From contig NZ_JAINRD010000034.1 in the NCBI RefSeq assembly GCF_020400605.1, forward strand, positions 1 to 64,000: a stretch of 64,000 bases of DNA, given 5' to 3'. The notes beneath the pieces were generated by a model, which was given only the letters and a program-made list of their open reading frames with translations, was not told the DNA's origin and searched no databases. A program made the translations under genes and the position numbers. Below are positions 8,754 to 17,376 of the stretch, in pieces. Within the stretch, counting starts at the first letter, position 1. Each line of letters begins with the position of its first letter. The stretch comes from Streptomyces aculeolatus (GTDB lineage: Bacteria; Actinomycetota; Actinomycetes; Streptomycetales; Streptomycetaceae).

Positions 8754-10199
8754 CTACGCCGGGGCGACCAGCAACGGCCGGGCGCGCTCGCGGAGTTCCG
8801 CGACGATCGGCTCGTCGCCGTAGGGCTCCAGCCGGGCCAGGAGGTCCTTCACGTACTCGGTCGTCCGCGCCGAGGAGATCCGGCCCGCGACCTCCACCGC
8901 CCGTGTGCCCTGCGCGCACGCCGCGTCCAGGTTGCCCGACTCCAGCTCCGCGACCGCGGCGACGATCAGCCGCAGCCCGTGCGAGCGTACGAACGCCTCC
9001 GTCGGCCGCGCCAGCGCCTGTTCCGTGAAGTACCGCACCTGGCGCGGTACCCGCAGGTCGCGGTAGCACTCGGCGGCGTCGGCGGCCAGCCGGTCGTAGG
9101 CGTAGAAGTCGAGCCAGGCCGGGTCCGGGTCGCCTTCGCGGGCGCGCTCCAGCCAGCTCTCCGCCGCCGCCAGGGCCGTGCCGCAGGACGGCTCGTCCTG
9201 TGCGCGGGCGTGCGCCCGCGCCTCGACGAGGTGGAAGAAGCTCATCGCACGCGCCGTCGCCAACCCCCTGTTGCGCTCGATCGCGGCCTGGGCGAGATCC
9301 ACGCCCTCGTCGGCGAAGCCGCGGTACGTCGCCTGGAGCGACATCGACGCCAGGACGTACCCCCCGAGCGGCACGTCCGCCGCCGCCCGCGCCAGCCGCA
9401 GCGCCTGGATGTAGTACCGCTGGGCGGCCTCCTGCTGGCCGGTGTCGAAGGCCATCCACCCGGCGAGCCGCGTCAGTTCCGCCGTCGCGCCGAAGAGCGA
9501 GCGCCCGACCTCGTCGGTGTACGCGCCGAGCAGCAGCGGCGTCGCGTCGACCCGCAGGCACTCCGGCACCATCGACGCCCGCCAGTCGCCGCCGCCGTAC
9601 TTGGAGTCCCAGCGCCGCGCCTCCTCCGCCGCGTCGCGCAGCTTGGCGACGTCGCTGTGCCCCACGCGCCGCGGATCGGCCCCTTCGGCCGCGGGCGCGT
9701 GCTGCGCGTCGGCGCCGTCGAGGCCGCGGGCGACCGAGCCGTCGGCCGGCGTGATCAGCCAGCGGGAGGCGGGCGTCGCGTACGCACTGACGGCGAAGGA
9801 ACCGGCGAGGCTCTGCCATATGCCGCCGCTGCCGGCGCGCCGCCCGGCGAGGTCGAGCCGGTACAGCTCGGTGGCCGAGCGCACCGCCTCGCCGACGTCG
9901 CGCGGGAACGCGAGGCCGACTTCGGGCGCCGGGTCCGTGTCGGCGAGCCCTATCTCGTGCAGCGGCACGGGGCGGCCGAGCTTGCCGGCGATGGCGGTGG
10001 CGATGAGGTGGGGCGCGGCGCCCTGCGGCACCATCCCCTTCGTCACCCACCGGGCGACGGACGTCTTGTCGTACCGAAGCGTCATGCCGCGCTGCGCGCC
10101 GAGGTCATTGACCCGGCGGGCGAGTCCGGCGTTGCTGATCCCGGCGAGCGCGAGCATGTGGCCCAGCTTCTCGTTAGGCCCGCGTGGCGTCCTGGACAT
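8754..10199 (-). CDS. HTH and helical-repeat regulator, sporulation-associated type
   Basis: A 481-residue cytoplasmic protein. The N-terminal 90 residues look like a lambda-repressor-type HTH (MLALAGISNAGLARRVNDL, then KTSVARWVTKGMVPQG). The rest is a long array of helix pairs resembling TPR repeats, with segments such as AQRYYIQALRLARAAADV and VRYFTEQALARPTEA. This build is common in Streptomyces for regulators of development and antibiotic production, such as NsdA-type proteins; I cannot say which member this is. The ATG at 10199 is preceded by GAGGGG at a good distance; in-frame starts further upstream lack such a site. It ends convergently with the ECF sigma gene. Confidence 0.78.
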   Translation of the reverse strand: MSRTPRGPNEKLGHMLALAGISNAGLARRVNDLGAQRGMTLRYDKTSVARWVTKGMVPQGAAPHLIATAIAGKLGRPVPLHEIGLADTDPAPEVGLAFPRDVGEAVRSATELYRLDLAGRRAGSGGIWQSLAGSFAVSAYATPASRWLITPADGSVARGLDGADAQHAPAAEGADPRRVGHSDVAKLRDAAEEARRWDSKYGGGDWRASMVPECLRVDATPLLLGAYTDEVGRSLFGATAELTRLAGWMAFDTGQQEAAQRYYIQALRLARAAADVPLGGYVLASMSLQATYRGFADEGVDLAQAAIERNRGLATARAMSFFHLVEARAHARAQDEPSCGTALAAAESWLERAREGDPDPAWLDFYAYDRLAADAAECYRDLRVPRQVRYFTEQALARPTEAFVRSHGLRLIVAAVAELESGNLDAACAQGTRAVEVAGRISSARTTEYVKDLLARLEPYGDEPIVAELRERARPLLVAPA

Positions 10200-10997
10200 G
10201 CACACCCCTCGACCACCGACGGCTCCCGTCCGGCAGGTGGGGATCCGGCCGGGTCGCATATGCACCCAGCGTAGTTCGCCGGATCCCGACCGTTAAGAGG
10301 AATGTTTCCGGATGGCGGGATTGCAGCGCGCGTGCTCCGGGGTCGTGTGGCGGTGCGCCGTACGTGCGCTCTCGCCGCAAAGGGCCCCGCACGCTTGGCT
10401 GGTTGTCCGTGGGTCGGCTCGCCGCGCCTGGGAAAGCGGCGGGCCTGGGGAACTCCGCCGTCATTCATCCCCGCGGGCGGCGGCTCACGGTCCGGGGAGC
10501 GCGGGACGCTTCCCGGACCGCACAAGCCCGTACGGCGGCCTTGGTTGGCCGGGATTGCGCCGTGTACAGAATGGCTGAATGACGCCCTTCACGACGGGTG
10601 TAGATCCGGGCGTACGGGACGGTCGCACCGGAGTCCGGGCACCGATCGGGCGCGCGTACCGGGTTCCGGACGGCGCACGGGGGCGGGCCCGCGGCGCCCG
10701 TTCGATCTTCTGACTCGGGTCTGTTCGCCCTCCGCCCGCGGTCCGTTCGATCCCTCCCCTCCGCGGGTCGCCTGCCTTCCGCTTGCTTGCCTCGACGACA
10801 CCCGGGGGCGCTTCCGGCCGTGACAGGCAGACTCCCGCGCGACCGCATCCACTCACATGCGCCCCTCTCGTGGCAGCATTGGTCCTGACGAAGCGGCAGT
10901 ACGCCCTGAGCGTGGCGGAGTTGATGCCGATCGCCCGGCTCGCCTGGCTCGCTTGGCATATGCCGATACGTCCCCAGTTGCCCACGAGGAGGCGCGC
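10200..10997. other. Long intergenic region, no convincing gene
   Basis: About 800 bp between divergent genes. Open frames here have scrambled Arg/Pro-rich translations and no family signal. I looked specifically for a lasso-peptide precursor next to the asparagine-synthetase-like gene and found none. The 3' part holds a perfect palindrome GGCATATGCC (10955-10964) and the direct repeat ATGCCGAT at 10924-10931 and 10960-10967, just before the start at 10998; these may be promoter or operator elements. Confidence 0.5.
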
Positions 10998-13097
10998 ATG
11001 CGGTGGTTGGTGGGGTGGAGCAGTTCCGCCGCCGCGCCCTCGTTCCTCGACGGCGCCCAGTCCGCCGACGACTACGACCTCCATCCCGTCGGCGCCCAAC
11101 TCGTCTGGGGCGGCCCGGATCCGCTGTGGGCGGTCGGCGACTGGCGGCCGGACGAGATCCGGGTCGTCGACGTCGCCCCGCTGATCCGCCTCGCGGTCTT
11201 CGGCACCTGCGGCGCGAGCGACGACCAGCTCCGCGTGGGCCTGCTGTCCGCGCGCGGCGGTGCCGTACGGCACCTGACCGCCTGGTCCGGCGGGTACACC
11301 GCCGTCGCGCAGGTCGGCCGCCGCACCACCGTCCTCGGCGACCTCGCCGGCGCGCGCCCCGTCTTCCACGCCGCCTGGGACGGCGGCACGGCGTACGCGA
11401 CCGCCGCACTGCCGCTCGCCGACCTCATCGAAGCCGAGCTGGACGTCTCCCACCTCGCCGCCCAACTCGCCTGCCCCGACGTACCGGAGGCCCTCGGCGA
11501 CGGCACGCCGTACTCCGGCGTGCACCGCGCACCCCCCGGCCACGCGCTCATCCTCCGCGAGGGCGCGAAGGAGATCACCGGCTACGAGCCGCGCGCCTCC
11601 CTCGCCGTCGCCGCCCCGTCGCTCGACGCCGAACCGGCGGTGGCGGGCGTACGCGAGGCGCTCGTGGAGTCCGTACGCGCCCGGCTGGCCGCCCCGCGCC
11701 ACGCGCCGGAACCCGGCTACGGCGGCCTCGACCCCGGCCCCGTACCCGGCATGGGCCCGGCCGACCGGCGCGCCGCCCGCGGCCCGGCCCCCGGCATCGG
11801 CGCCGACCTGTCCGGCGGCATCGCCTCCGGCACCCTCGCGCTGCTCGCCGCCGGCCTGCCCGGCGCGCCCGGTACGCCGCCGGGGCTGGGACCGGGGCAG
11901 GGCGAGCGGCTGGTGGCCGTGACGTTCAACGACCTGACGGCACGGGCCGACGAAGCCGAGCTGGAGCGGGCCCGCACCATCGCCGCCAACCCGCGGCTGC
12001 ACCACGTCGTGGTGGCCGCCGGCGAGGCGGCGCTGCCGTACGCGGACCTGGAGAGCATGCCGCTGACCGACGAGCCGGGGCCCTCCCTGGTCGCCGCCGC
12101 CCGGCACCGCCGCCGGCTGACCGCGGGCAGCGCCGACCACCTCGTGGGCGTCGGCGCCCGCGAGGTCCTCGACGCCCACCCGGCCCGGCTCGCCGACCTG
12201 CTGCTGGACCGCCGGCGCCGCTCGCTGTTCCGGCCCGTCACGGCGCTGGCGCGCGCGGAGGGGTCGGTGCTGGCGCCGCTGACGGTCTACCGCGCGGCCC
12301 GCCGGCTGGCCCGTACGACGTACTGGGAAGGCATCAACGAAGGCGCAGAGGCGCTCCTCGACGACCCCGCGGGCGGGCTCGGCGGGCCCGGGCGCGGCCG
12401 GGGCGCGCTCGACGCGTCGCTCGCCGCGCTGAGCTGGTGCCGGCCCGGGCCGGCGGCGCGGTGGCTGACGGGTGAGGCGCTGGCCGAGGTGGCGGTACGG
12501 CTCCGGGGCTACGCCGGTACGGCGAACGGGGACGGCAGCGGCCGCCCCGGCGAGCGCCGCGCCGCCGCCGCGCTGGCGCAACTGGGCGCGGACTACCGCG
12601 TCTTCGAGCAGGCGGCGGAGGTCAGGTTCCAGCGGTTGCACGCGCCGTTCCTCGACAACCAGGTCGTACGGGCCTGCCGGGCCCTGCCCGAGACGCTGCG
12701 CGTCCAGCCGGGCGCGCGGGCGGCGGTGCTCGGCGCCGTGCTCGACGGCGCGGGCATCCGCGGCCTGCCGCCGGGCTGGGGCGCGACCACAGGACCCGCG
12801 GCGGCAGCGGCGTCGGCGGAGCGCATCGGCCTGCGCCGCGCCTCGACGGAGCTGGCCGACCTCTTCCACCGGCCGCTGCTGGCGGACGCGGGGCTGGTGG
12901 AGGGCCGGGTCGTACGCAAGGCGCTGCGCGCGGCGGCGGACGGCGAGCCGCTGCCGCTGGGCGGGCTTGCGGAGCTGGTCTCGACGGAGCTGTGGCTGCA
13001 GCGGCTGCTGATGCGGCGCGGGTCGTGCTGGACGGGCGACGCGGCGCCGCGGCAGCGGGCGGTGGCGGGCGGGGTGCCGCCGCGGCTGCCGCTGTAG
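10998..13097 (+). CDS. Asparagine-synthetase-like protein with altered PP-loop
   Basis: A 699-residue protein with the layout of asparagine synthetase B or lasso-peptide cyclases. The N-terminal half resembles the Ntn glutaminase fold (TVLGDLAGARPVFHA, APPGHALIL) but the mature N-terminus has no Cys2, so glutamine hydrolysis is unlikely. The C-terminal half resembles the adenylating synthetase: the PP-loop position reads LSGGIASGTLA, where SGGxDS is expected, so the Asp is Ala. A later segment, FEQAAEVRFQRLHAPFLDNQVV, matches the conserved tail of the family. A GAGGAGG site precedes ATG 10998. No peptide precursor or B-protease gene is nearby. It could be an amide ligase of unknown substrate or a degenerate, non-catalytic relative. 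Confidence 0.8.
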   Translation: MRWLVGWSSSAAAPSFLDGAQSADDYDLHPVGAQLVWGGPDPLWAVGDWRPDEIRVVDVAPLIRLAVFGTCGASDDQLRVGLLSARGGAVRHLTAWSGGYTAVAQVGRRTTVLGDLAGARPVFHAAWDGGTAYATAALPLADLIEAELDVSHLAAQLACPDVPEALGDGTPYSGVHRAPPGHALILREGAKEITGYEPRASLAVAAPSLDAEPAVAGVREALVESVRARLAAPRHAPEPGYGGLDPGPVPGMGPADRRAARGPAPGIGADLSGGIASGTLALLAAGLPGAPGTPPGLGPGQGERLVAVTFNDLTARADEAELERARTIAANPRLHHVVVAAGEAALPYADLESMPLTDEPGPSLVAAARHRRRLTAGSADHLVGVGAREVLDAHPARLADLLLDRRRRSLFRPVTALARAEGSVLAPLTVYRAARRLARTTYWEGINEGAEALLDDPAGGLGGPGRGRGALDASLAALSWCRPGPAARWLTGEALAEVAVRLRGYAGTANGDGSGRPGERRAAAALAQLGADYRVFEQAAEVRFQRLHAPFLDNQVVRACRALPETLRVQPGARAAVLGAVLDGAGIRGLPPGWGATTGPAAAAASAERIGLRRASTELADLFHRPLLADAGLVEGRVVRKALRAAADGEPLPLGGLAELVSTELWLQRLLMRRGSCWTGDAAPRQRAVAGGVPPRLPL

Positions 13098-13232
13098 CGA
13101 GGGCTGGGCGGCGGGCGCGGCCAGGCGGGCCCGCGGTTCGGCGGCGGGCTCGGCCCCCGGGCTTTTTCCCCGGGCTTGGCGGTGGCCCGTCCGGCCTTGA
13201 GATGATGGGGCGGGGCCCCTGCCGGAGGTGAC

Positions 13233-14546
13233 ATGGCCGACGACTGCGACGTACTCGTGATCGGCGCCGGCATCGTCGGCCTCTCCACGGCGTACGCGCT
13301 CACGCGCGCCGCCCCCGGCGTCCGCGTCGTCGTCCTGGAGAAGGAGCCCGGCCCGGCGCAGCACCAGACCGGGCGCAACAGCGGCGTGATCCACAGCGGG
13401 CTGTACTACCGGCCGGGCTCGCTCAAGGCGCGCTACGCGGTGCAGGGCGCCGCGGAGATGGTCGAGTTCTGCACCGAAAACGGACTGCCGCACGCGGTCA
13501 CCGGCAAGATCGTCGTCGCGACCGGCCGGGACGAGCTGCCGCGCCTGCACGCCCTGGCGCAGCGCGGGCGCGAGAACGGCATCCCGGTGCGGGAGCTGGG
13601 GCCGGCGCAGATCAGGGAGTACGAGCCGCATGTGCGCGGGCTGGCCGCGCTGCACGTGGCGACGACGGGGGTGTGCGACTTCCGGGCGGTGGCGCGGCGG
13701 CTGGCGGAGCTGGCGCGGGAGGGGGGAGCGGAGGTCCGGTACGGGGCGGAGGTGCGGGTGATCGCGAGGCGGCCGGGCGACGGCCGGGCCCGTACGAACG
13801 ACGAAGCAGACGGGACAGGCGAGGCAGGCGAGGCCGCCCCGGAAGAAGCGACCGGCATCACCCCCCGCACCGACACCGGCACCCGCCCGGGCATCGCCGT
13901 CCGCACCGCCGCCGGCGAGGTGGTACGCGCCCGGGCGCTCGTCAACTGCGCCGGCCTGCACTCCGACCGCATCGCCCGCCTCGCCGGCGACCGCCCCGGG
14001 CTGCGGATCGTCCCGTTCCGCGGCGAGTACTACGAGCTGGCGCCGGACGCCGCCGACCTCGTGCGCGGCCTCGTCTACCCCGTTCCGGACCCCGCGTTCC
14101 CGTTCCTCGGCGTCCACCTCACCCGCGGCATCGACGGCGCCGTCCACCTCGGCCCGAACGCCGTCCCCGCGCTGGCCCGGGAGGGCTACACCCGTACGAG
14201 CCTGAGCCCCCGCGACGCCGCGGCCACGCTCACGTACCCCGGCAGCTGGCGCATCGCCCGCCGCCACTGGCGCTACGGCGCCGGCGAACTCCGCCGCTCC
14301 CTCTCCCGCAGGGCGTTCACGCAGGCGGTGCGGCGGCTGCTGCCGGCGGTCGACGAGGCGGACCTGCGTCCGGCGCAGGCGGGGGTGCGGGCCCAGGCGG
14401 TGCTGCCGGACGGGGCGCTGGTGGACGACTTCCGCTTCGCGTCGGGGCCGCGCACGGTCCACGTACTGAACGCGCCGTCCCCGGCCGCGACCGCGTCGCT
14501 GCCGATCGGCAGGGAGATCGCGCGCAGGGTGCTCGCCTTACTGTGA
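13233..14546 (+). CDS. lhgO: L-2-hydroxyglutarate oxidase (LhgO)
   Basis: A 437-residue FAD-dependent oxidoreductase of the DAO family. The N-terminal FAD site is VLVIGAGIVGLSTAYAL, followed by QTGRNSGVIHSGLYYRPGSLK, of which RNSGVIHSGLYY is the hallmark of L-2-hydroxyglutarate oxidase. The C-terminal part has VYPVPDPAFPFLGVH and GPNAV, also typical. It oxidises L-2-hydroxyglutarate to 2-oxoglutarate. Residues about 185-225 form a low-complexity Asp/Glu/Gly/Thr insertion, making the protein longer than the usual 395-400 residues. A strong GGAGGTGAC precedes the ATG. It lies between the asparagine-synthetase-like gene and trmB. Confidence 0.9.
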   Translation: MADDCDVLVIGAGIVGLSTAYALTRAAPGVRVVVLEKEPGPAQHQTGRNSGVIHSGLYYRPGSLKARYAVQGAAEMVEFCTENGLPHAVTGKIVVATGRDELPRLHALAQRGRENGIPVRELGPAQIREYEPHVRGLAALHVATTGVCDFRAVARRLAELAREGGAEVRYGAEVRVIARRPGDGRARTNDEADGTGEAGEAAPEEATGITPRTDTGTRPGIAVRTAAGEVVRARALVNCAGLHSDRIARLAGDRPGLRIVPFRGEYYELAPDAADLVRGLVYPVPDPAFPFLGVHLTRGIDGAVHLGPNAVPALAREGYTRTSLSPRDAAATLTYPGSWRIARRHWRYGAGELRRSLSRRAFTQAVRRLLPAVDEADLRPAQAGVRAQAVLPDGALVDDFRFASGPRTVHVLNAPSPAATASLPIGREIARRVLALL

Positions 14547-14601
14547 CCAGCGGGGGACCGCCCTACGACGGTTCGGGAGCCTCCGTAAAATAGGGGGCAC
14601 T

Positions 14602-15360
14602 GTGTCCGACCACCCCGATCAGCACGATCGTTCCCAGCCCCGGTTCCCCGACGGCCCCGCCCCGGCGCCCGCCGGGCCGCACAACGAGCGCCGTATCCGC
14701 TCCTTCGTCCCGCGCCGCAGCCGCGTGACGCTCGCGCAGGGCGAGGCCCTCAGACGGCTCTGGCCGAAGTGGGGATTCGACATCGACGGCGCGTCCGTCC
14801 TCGATCTCGACGACCTCTTCGACGGCCTGCCGGTCGTCCTCGAAATCGGCTTCGGCATGGGCGAGGCGACCGCGGACATGGCCGCCGCCGACCCGGCCAC
14901 GGGCATCCTCGCCGTCGACGTCCACACCCCCGGCCAGGGCAACCTGCTGCGGCTCATGGAGCAGCGGGGGCTGACGAACGTACGCATCGGGAACGGCGAC
15001 GCCGTCATCCTGCTGCGCGAGATGCTGGCCCCTGCGGCGCTCGCGGGGATGCGGATCTACTTCCCGGACCCGTGGCCCAAGAAGCGGCACAACAAGCGCC
15101 GGCTCATCCAGCCGGAGTTCCTGGCGCTGGCGGCCTCGCGGATGGCGCCGGGCGCCGTGCTGCACTGCGCGACGGACTGGGAGCCGTACGCGGAGTGGAT
15201 GCTGGAGACGCTGGAGGCGTCGCCGCACTTCGAGAACGCCCACCCCGGCGGCTACGCGCCGCGGCCGGACTTCCGCCCGCGTACGCGCTTCGAGGGGCAG
15301 GGGCTCGGAAAGGGCCACATCGTGAACGATCTGCTCTTCCGGCGCATCGGTGAGGAATAG
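14602..15360 (+). CDS. trmB: tRNA (guanine-N7-)-methyltransferase
   Basis: A 252-residue SAM-dependent methyltransferase that makes 7-methylguanosine at position 46 of tRNA. Motif I is EIGFGMGEATADMA, the acidic SAM loop is LAVDVHTPGQG, the catalytic region reads IYFPDPWPKKRHNKRRL, and the C-terminal signature is TRFEGQGLGKGH; all are diagnostic of TrmB. The start is GTG at 14602 with an AGGGGG site; a TAAAAT element at 14586-14591 could be a -10 box. The first 35 residues are a Pro-rich, probably disordered extension common in actinomycetes. Confidence 0.96.
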   Translation: MSDHPDQHDRSQPRFPDGPAPAPAGPHNERRIRSFVPRRSRVTLAQGEALRRLWPKWGFDIDGASVLDLDDLFDGLPVVLEIGFGMGEATADMAAADPATGILAVDVHTPGQGNLLRLMEQRGLTNVRIGNGDAVILLREMLAPAALAGMRIYFPDPWPKKRHNKRRLIQPEFLALAASRMAPGAVLHCATDWEPYAEWMLETLEASPHFENAHPGGYAPRPDFRPRTRFEGQGLGKGHIVNDLLFRRIGEE

Positions 15361-15388
15361 CCCGTCGCGCGCGGCGGTGGGGACTGGC

Positions 15389-15394
15389 TAGGGT
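15389..15394 (+). promoter_or_regulatory. -10 element giving a probable leaderless prsW transcript
   Basis: TAGGGT lies six bases before GTG 15401, the spacing expected when transcription starts at the first base of the start codon. There is no usable Shine-Dalgarno for this GTG. Leaderless messages are common in Streptomyces. Confidence 0.5.
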
Positions 15395-15400
15395 CGAGGG

Positions 15401-16777
15401 GTGCAGCAAGAAGGCGCTCAGCTCATGGCCCGACCGCGGGAGCCCGAGGAATTCGGCCCGCGGCCGGTGTACGAGGATGCGCGCCGCCCGGAGCCGCCGG
15501 ACCCCGCGGCCGGGGCCGCGGCCCCGGCCGCGGCCCCCGCCCGGAAGCGGTTCTGGCGCCGGCGGGGCGTGCGAATAGCCACGGTGGCGACGCTCCTCGC
15601 GCTGGCGGGGCTGGCCATCCTGGGGCTGGTGTGGTCGGAGACCGGCACGCACGGGATGCTTGTGGGCGGCGGGCTGGCGCTGCTGCCGGTGCCGCTGCTG
15701 ATCGCGGGCTTCCTGTGGCTGGACCGGGTGGCGCCCGGCCCGTGGCGCTACCGGATCTTCGCGTTCGCGTGGGGCGCCTTCGCCTCGACGCTGGTCGCGA
15801 TGCTGGCGAACACCTTCGCCGCCCGCTGGATCGCCACCGGCCTGCCCACGGAGTCGTCGCGCGAGGCGGACCTGTGGGGGATGGCCGTGGTGGCGCCGGT
15901 GGTGGAGGAGACGGCGAAGGCGGCGGCGATACTGCTGCTGTTCCTCTTCCGCAGGCACCTGTTCGCCGGCCTGGTCGACGGCCTGGTGCTGGCGGGGATC
16001 ATCGGCACGGGCTTCGCGTTCACCGAGAACATCCTGTACCTGGGCCGGGCGTACGAGGATGACCAGGCCTTCGGCGACGCCGGCCCGATGGCGACGGTGA
16101 CCGTGACGTTCGTGGCCCGGGTGGTCTTCTCCCCGTTCGCGCACCCGCTGTTCACGGCGATGGCGGGCATAGGCTTCGGCCTCGCGGCCATGACCCTCGC
16201 CCGCCAGCGGGTACGCCGCGTGCTGTTCCCGGTGGCGGGACTGCTGCTGGCGATGGCGCTGCACTCGCTGTGGAACGGCTCGGCGGTGATGAACGGCCTG
16301 GCCTTCCTCGGCGCGTACGCCGTCGTGATGGCGCCGGTGTTCGGGCTGCTGGTGTGGCTGGCGGTCTGGTCCCGCGGCGGCAAGCTCCGCACGATACGGG
16401 ACCAGCTCCCGGCCTACGTCCACGCCGGCTGGCTGGTCCCGGCGGAACCGGTGGCCCTCTCGTCACTCCGCACCCGCAAGCTGGCGCGCACCCTGGCCCG
16501 CCACGCGCAAGGCGACGAGGCCGGCCGGGCGGTGGCGGACTACACCCGGTCGGCGACGACGCTGGCCCTGCTCCGCGAGCAGGCGACGCGGGGCCGCCCG
16601 GCGAAGGACTACGCGGCCCGCGAAAGGGCACTGCTGACGACGATGTGGCAGAACAAGGCGATAGCCCAGCCGGCCCTCACCAGAGCCGCCTACACCACAA
16701 CCCCACCCCTCCCCCACCCCTGGCCCCTCCCTCACCCCCAGGGCACCCCCCACCTGGCAAAGTCCCCGCAAGCCTGA
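15401..16777 (+). CDS. PrsW-family intramembrane metalloprotease
   Basis: A 458-residue membrane protein. A cytoplasmic, Pro/Ala-rich N-terminus (about 45 residues) is followed by about eight to nine hydrophobic helices up to residue 320. The family signature is seen as APVVEETAKAAAILLL (EExxK) and as GTGFAFTENILYL with the conserved E-N pair; HSLWNGSA supplies the conserved His. PrsW proteases cut anti-sigma factors in Bacillus; in actinomycetes the substrate is unknown. The long cytoplasmic tail ends in a Pro-rich stretch. I use GTG 15401 because of the -10 element just upstream; ATG 15425 with AGAAGG is an alternative. The gene follows trmB by 40 bp but probably has its own promoter. Confidence 0.88.
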   Translation: MQQEGAQLMARPREPEEFGPRPVYEDARRPEPPDPAAGAAAPAAAPARKRFWRRRGVRIATVATLLALAGLAILGLVWSETGTHGMLVGGGLALLPVPLLIAGFLWLDRVAPGPWRYRIFAFAWGAFASTLVAMLANTFAARWIATGLPTESSREADLWGMAVVAPVVEETAKAAAILLLFLFRRHLFAGLVDGLVLAGIIGTGFAFTENILYLGRAYEDDQAFGDAGPMATVTVTFVARVVFSPFAHPLFTAMAGIGFGLAAMTLARQRVRRVLFPVAGLLLAMALHSLWNGSAVMNGLAFLGAYAVVMAPVFGLLVWLAVWSRGGKLRTIRDQLPAYVHAGWLVPAEPVALSSLRTRKLARTLARHAQGDEAGRAVADYTRSATTLALLREQATRGRPAKDYAARERALLTTMWQNKAIAQPALTRAAYTTTPPLPHPWPLPHPQGTPHLAKSPQA

Positions 16778-16819
16778 CGCCCCCGCAACCACCGGCGGCA
16801 CCCCGGCGTCGAAGGGGAC

Positions 16820-17239
16820 ATGGGTACCGGCTGGCTGTTCGCACTCATCCCGCTACTCCTCGGGGCGGTCTTCTTCGCCATCGGCTACACGGGCATCCGC
16901 CGCGCCCGCACCCTGCGCCGCACCGGCGCCACCGCGGAGGGCCAGGTCATCCGCCTCGCCACCAGCTCGGGCAACAACGGCACCCTCTACCACCCGGTGG
17001 CCCGCTGGCACACGCCGGACGGCGCAGCCCACGAACACACCTCCCGCATCGGCAAGAGCACCATCCTCAACTTCCGCCCAGGCACGCAGGTCCACATCCA
17101 CTACGACCCGAAGAACCCCACCCGCGCAGCCATAGCCGGCTACGACGGCGCAGGCGCCGACTACCTCTTCACCACCCTCGGCACCCTCCTCACCGTGGGC
17201 ACCCTGGCGGTCGTCACCGCCGCCTTCCTCACCAGGTGA
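16820..17239 (+). CDS. DUF3592-type membrane protein
   Basis: A 139-residue protein with one hydrophobic helix at each end (about 5-25 and 115-135) and a beta-rich middle containing GQVIRLATSSG, YHPVARWHTPDG and VHIHYDPKNPTRAAI, which match the DUF3592 pattern. The middle is probably outside the membrane; the role is unknown. Its 3' end marks the left limit of high-GC core-like sequence; a lower-GC block begins within 140 bp. Confidence 0.8.
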   Translation: MGTGWLFALIPLLLGAVFFAIGYTGIRRARTLRRTGATAEGQVIRLATSSGNNGTLYHPVARWHTPDGAAHEHTSRIGKSTILNFRPGTQVHIHYDPKNPTRAAIAGYDGAGADYLFTTLGTLLTVGTLAVVTAAFLTR

Positions 17240-17241
17240 TC

Positions 17242-17257
17242 GCTAGCCACGGTGGCC
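17242..17257. repeat. Left copy of GCTAGCCAC repeat at island edge
   Basis: GCTAGCCACGGTGG at 17242-17255 recurs with one mismatch, in the same orientation, at 27166-27179 (GCTAGCCACCGTGG). The copies flank nearly 10 kb of lower-GC DNA. They may be a shared operator for the two outer promoters of the locus, or traces of an insertion event. Confidence 0.4.
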
Positions 17258-17336
17258 AAAAATTCTCCCTGCACCGGAAGCGATGTAACCGACGGATATC
17301 AATGCCCCGAACCGTCTGCTCCCTTTCTGACCCTTC

Positions 17337-17350
17337 GATATGGTGATATC
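17337..17350. promoter_or_regulatory. Inverted repeat before the first GHKL gene
   Basis: GATAT-GGTG-ATATC at 17337-17350 is a perfect inverted repeat 27 bp upstream of the ATG at 17377. Its GTGATATC arm resembles GTGATATT (minus strand, 25857-25850) and ATGATATT (minus strand, 25802-25795) before the Z1 helicase gene, so it may be a shared control site of the locus. Confidence 0.4.
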
Positions 17351-17376
17351 TCACAGGTTGACATCAGGGAGTAGCC

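Noticed and set aside
10200..10997. Lasso-peptide precursor beside the asparagine-synthetase-like gene
   Set aside because: No short frame with a leader of the right kind and a Gly/Ala/Ser/Cys-starting core with Asp or Glu at position 7-9 was found, and no B-protease gene is nearby.
13153..13176. Hairpin CCCGGG-CTTTTTC-CCCGGG before lhgO
   Set aside because: The stem is only six bases, from a self-complementary word that is common in this DNA; not enough to call a terminator.
10485..14462. A 1325-codon open frame on the minus strand opposite the asparagine-synthetase-like and LhgO genes
   Set aside because: Its translation is Arg/Ala/Gly/Pro scramble with no family signal. It is an antisense shadow typical of high-GC DNA, while the plus-strand frames encode recognisable enzymes.
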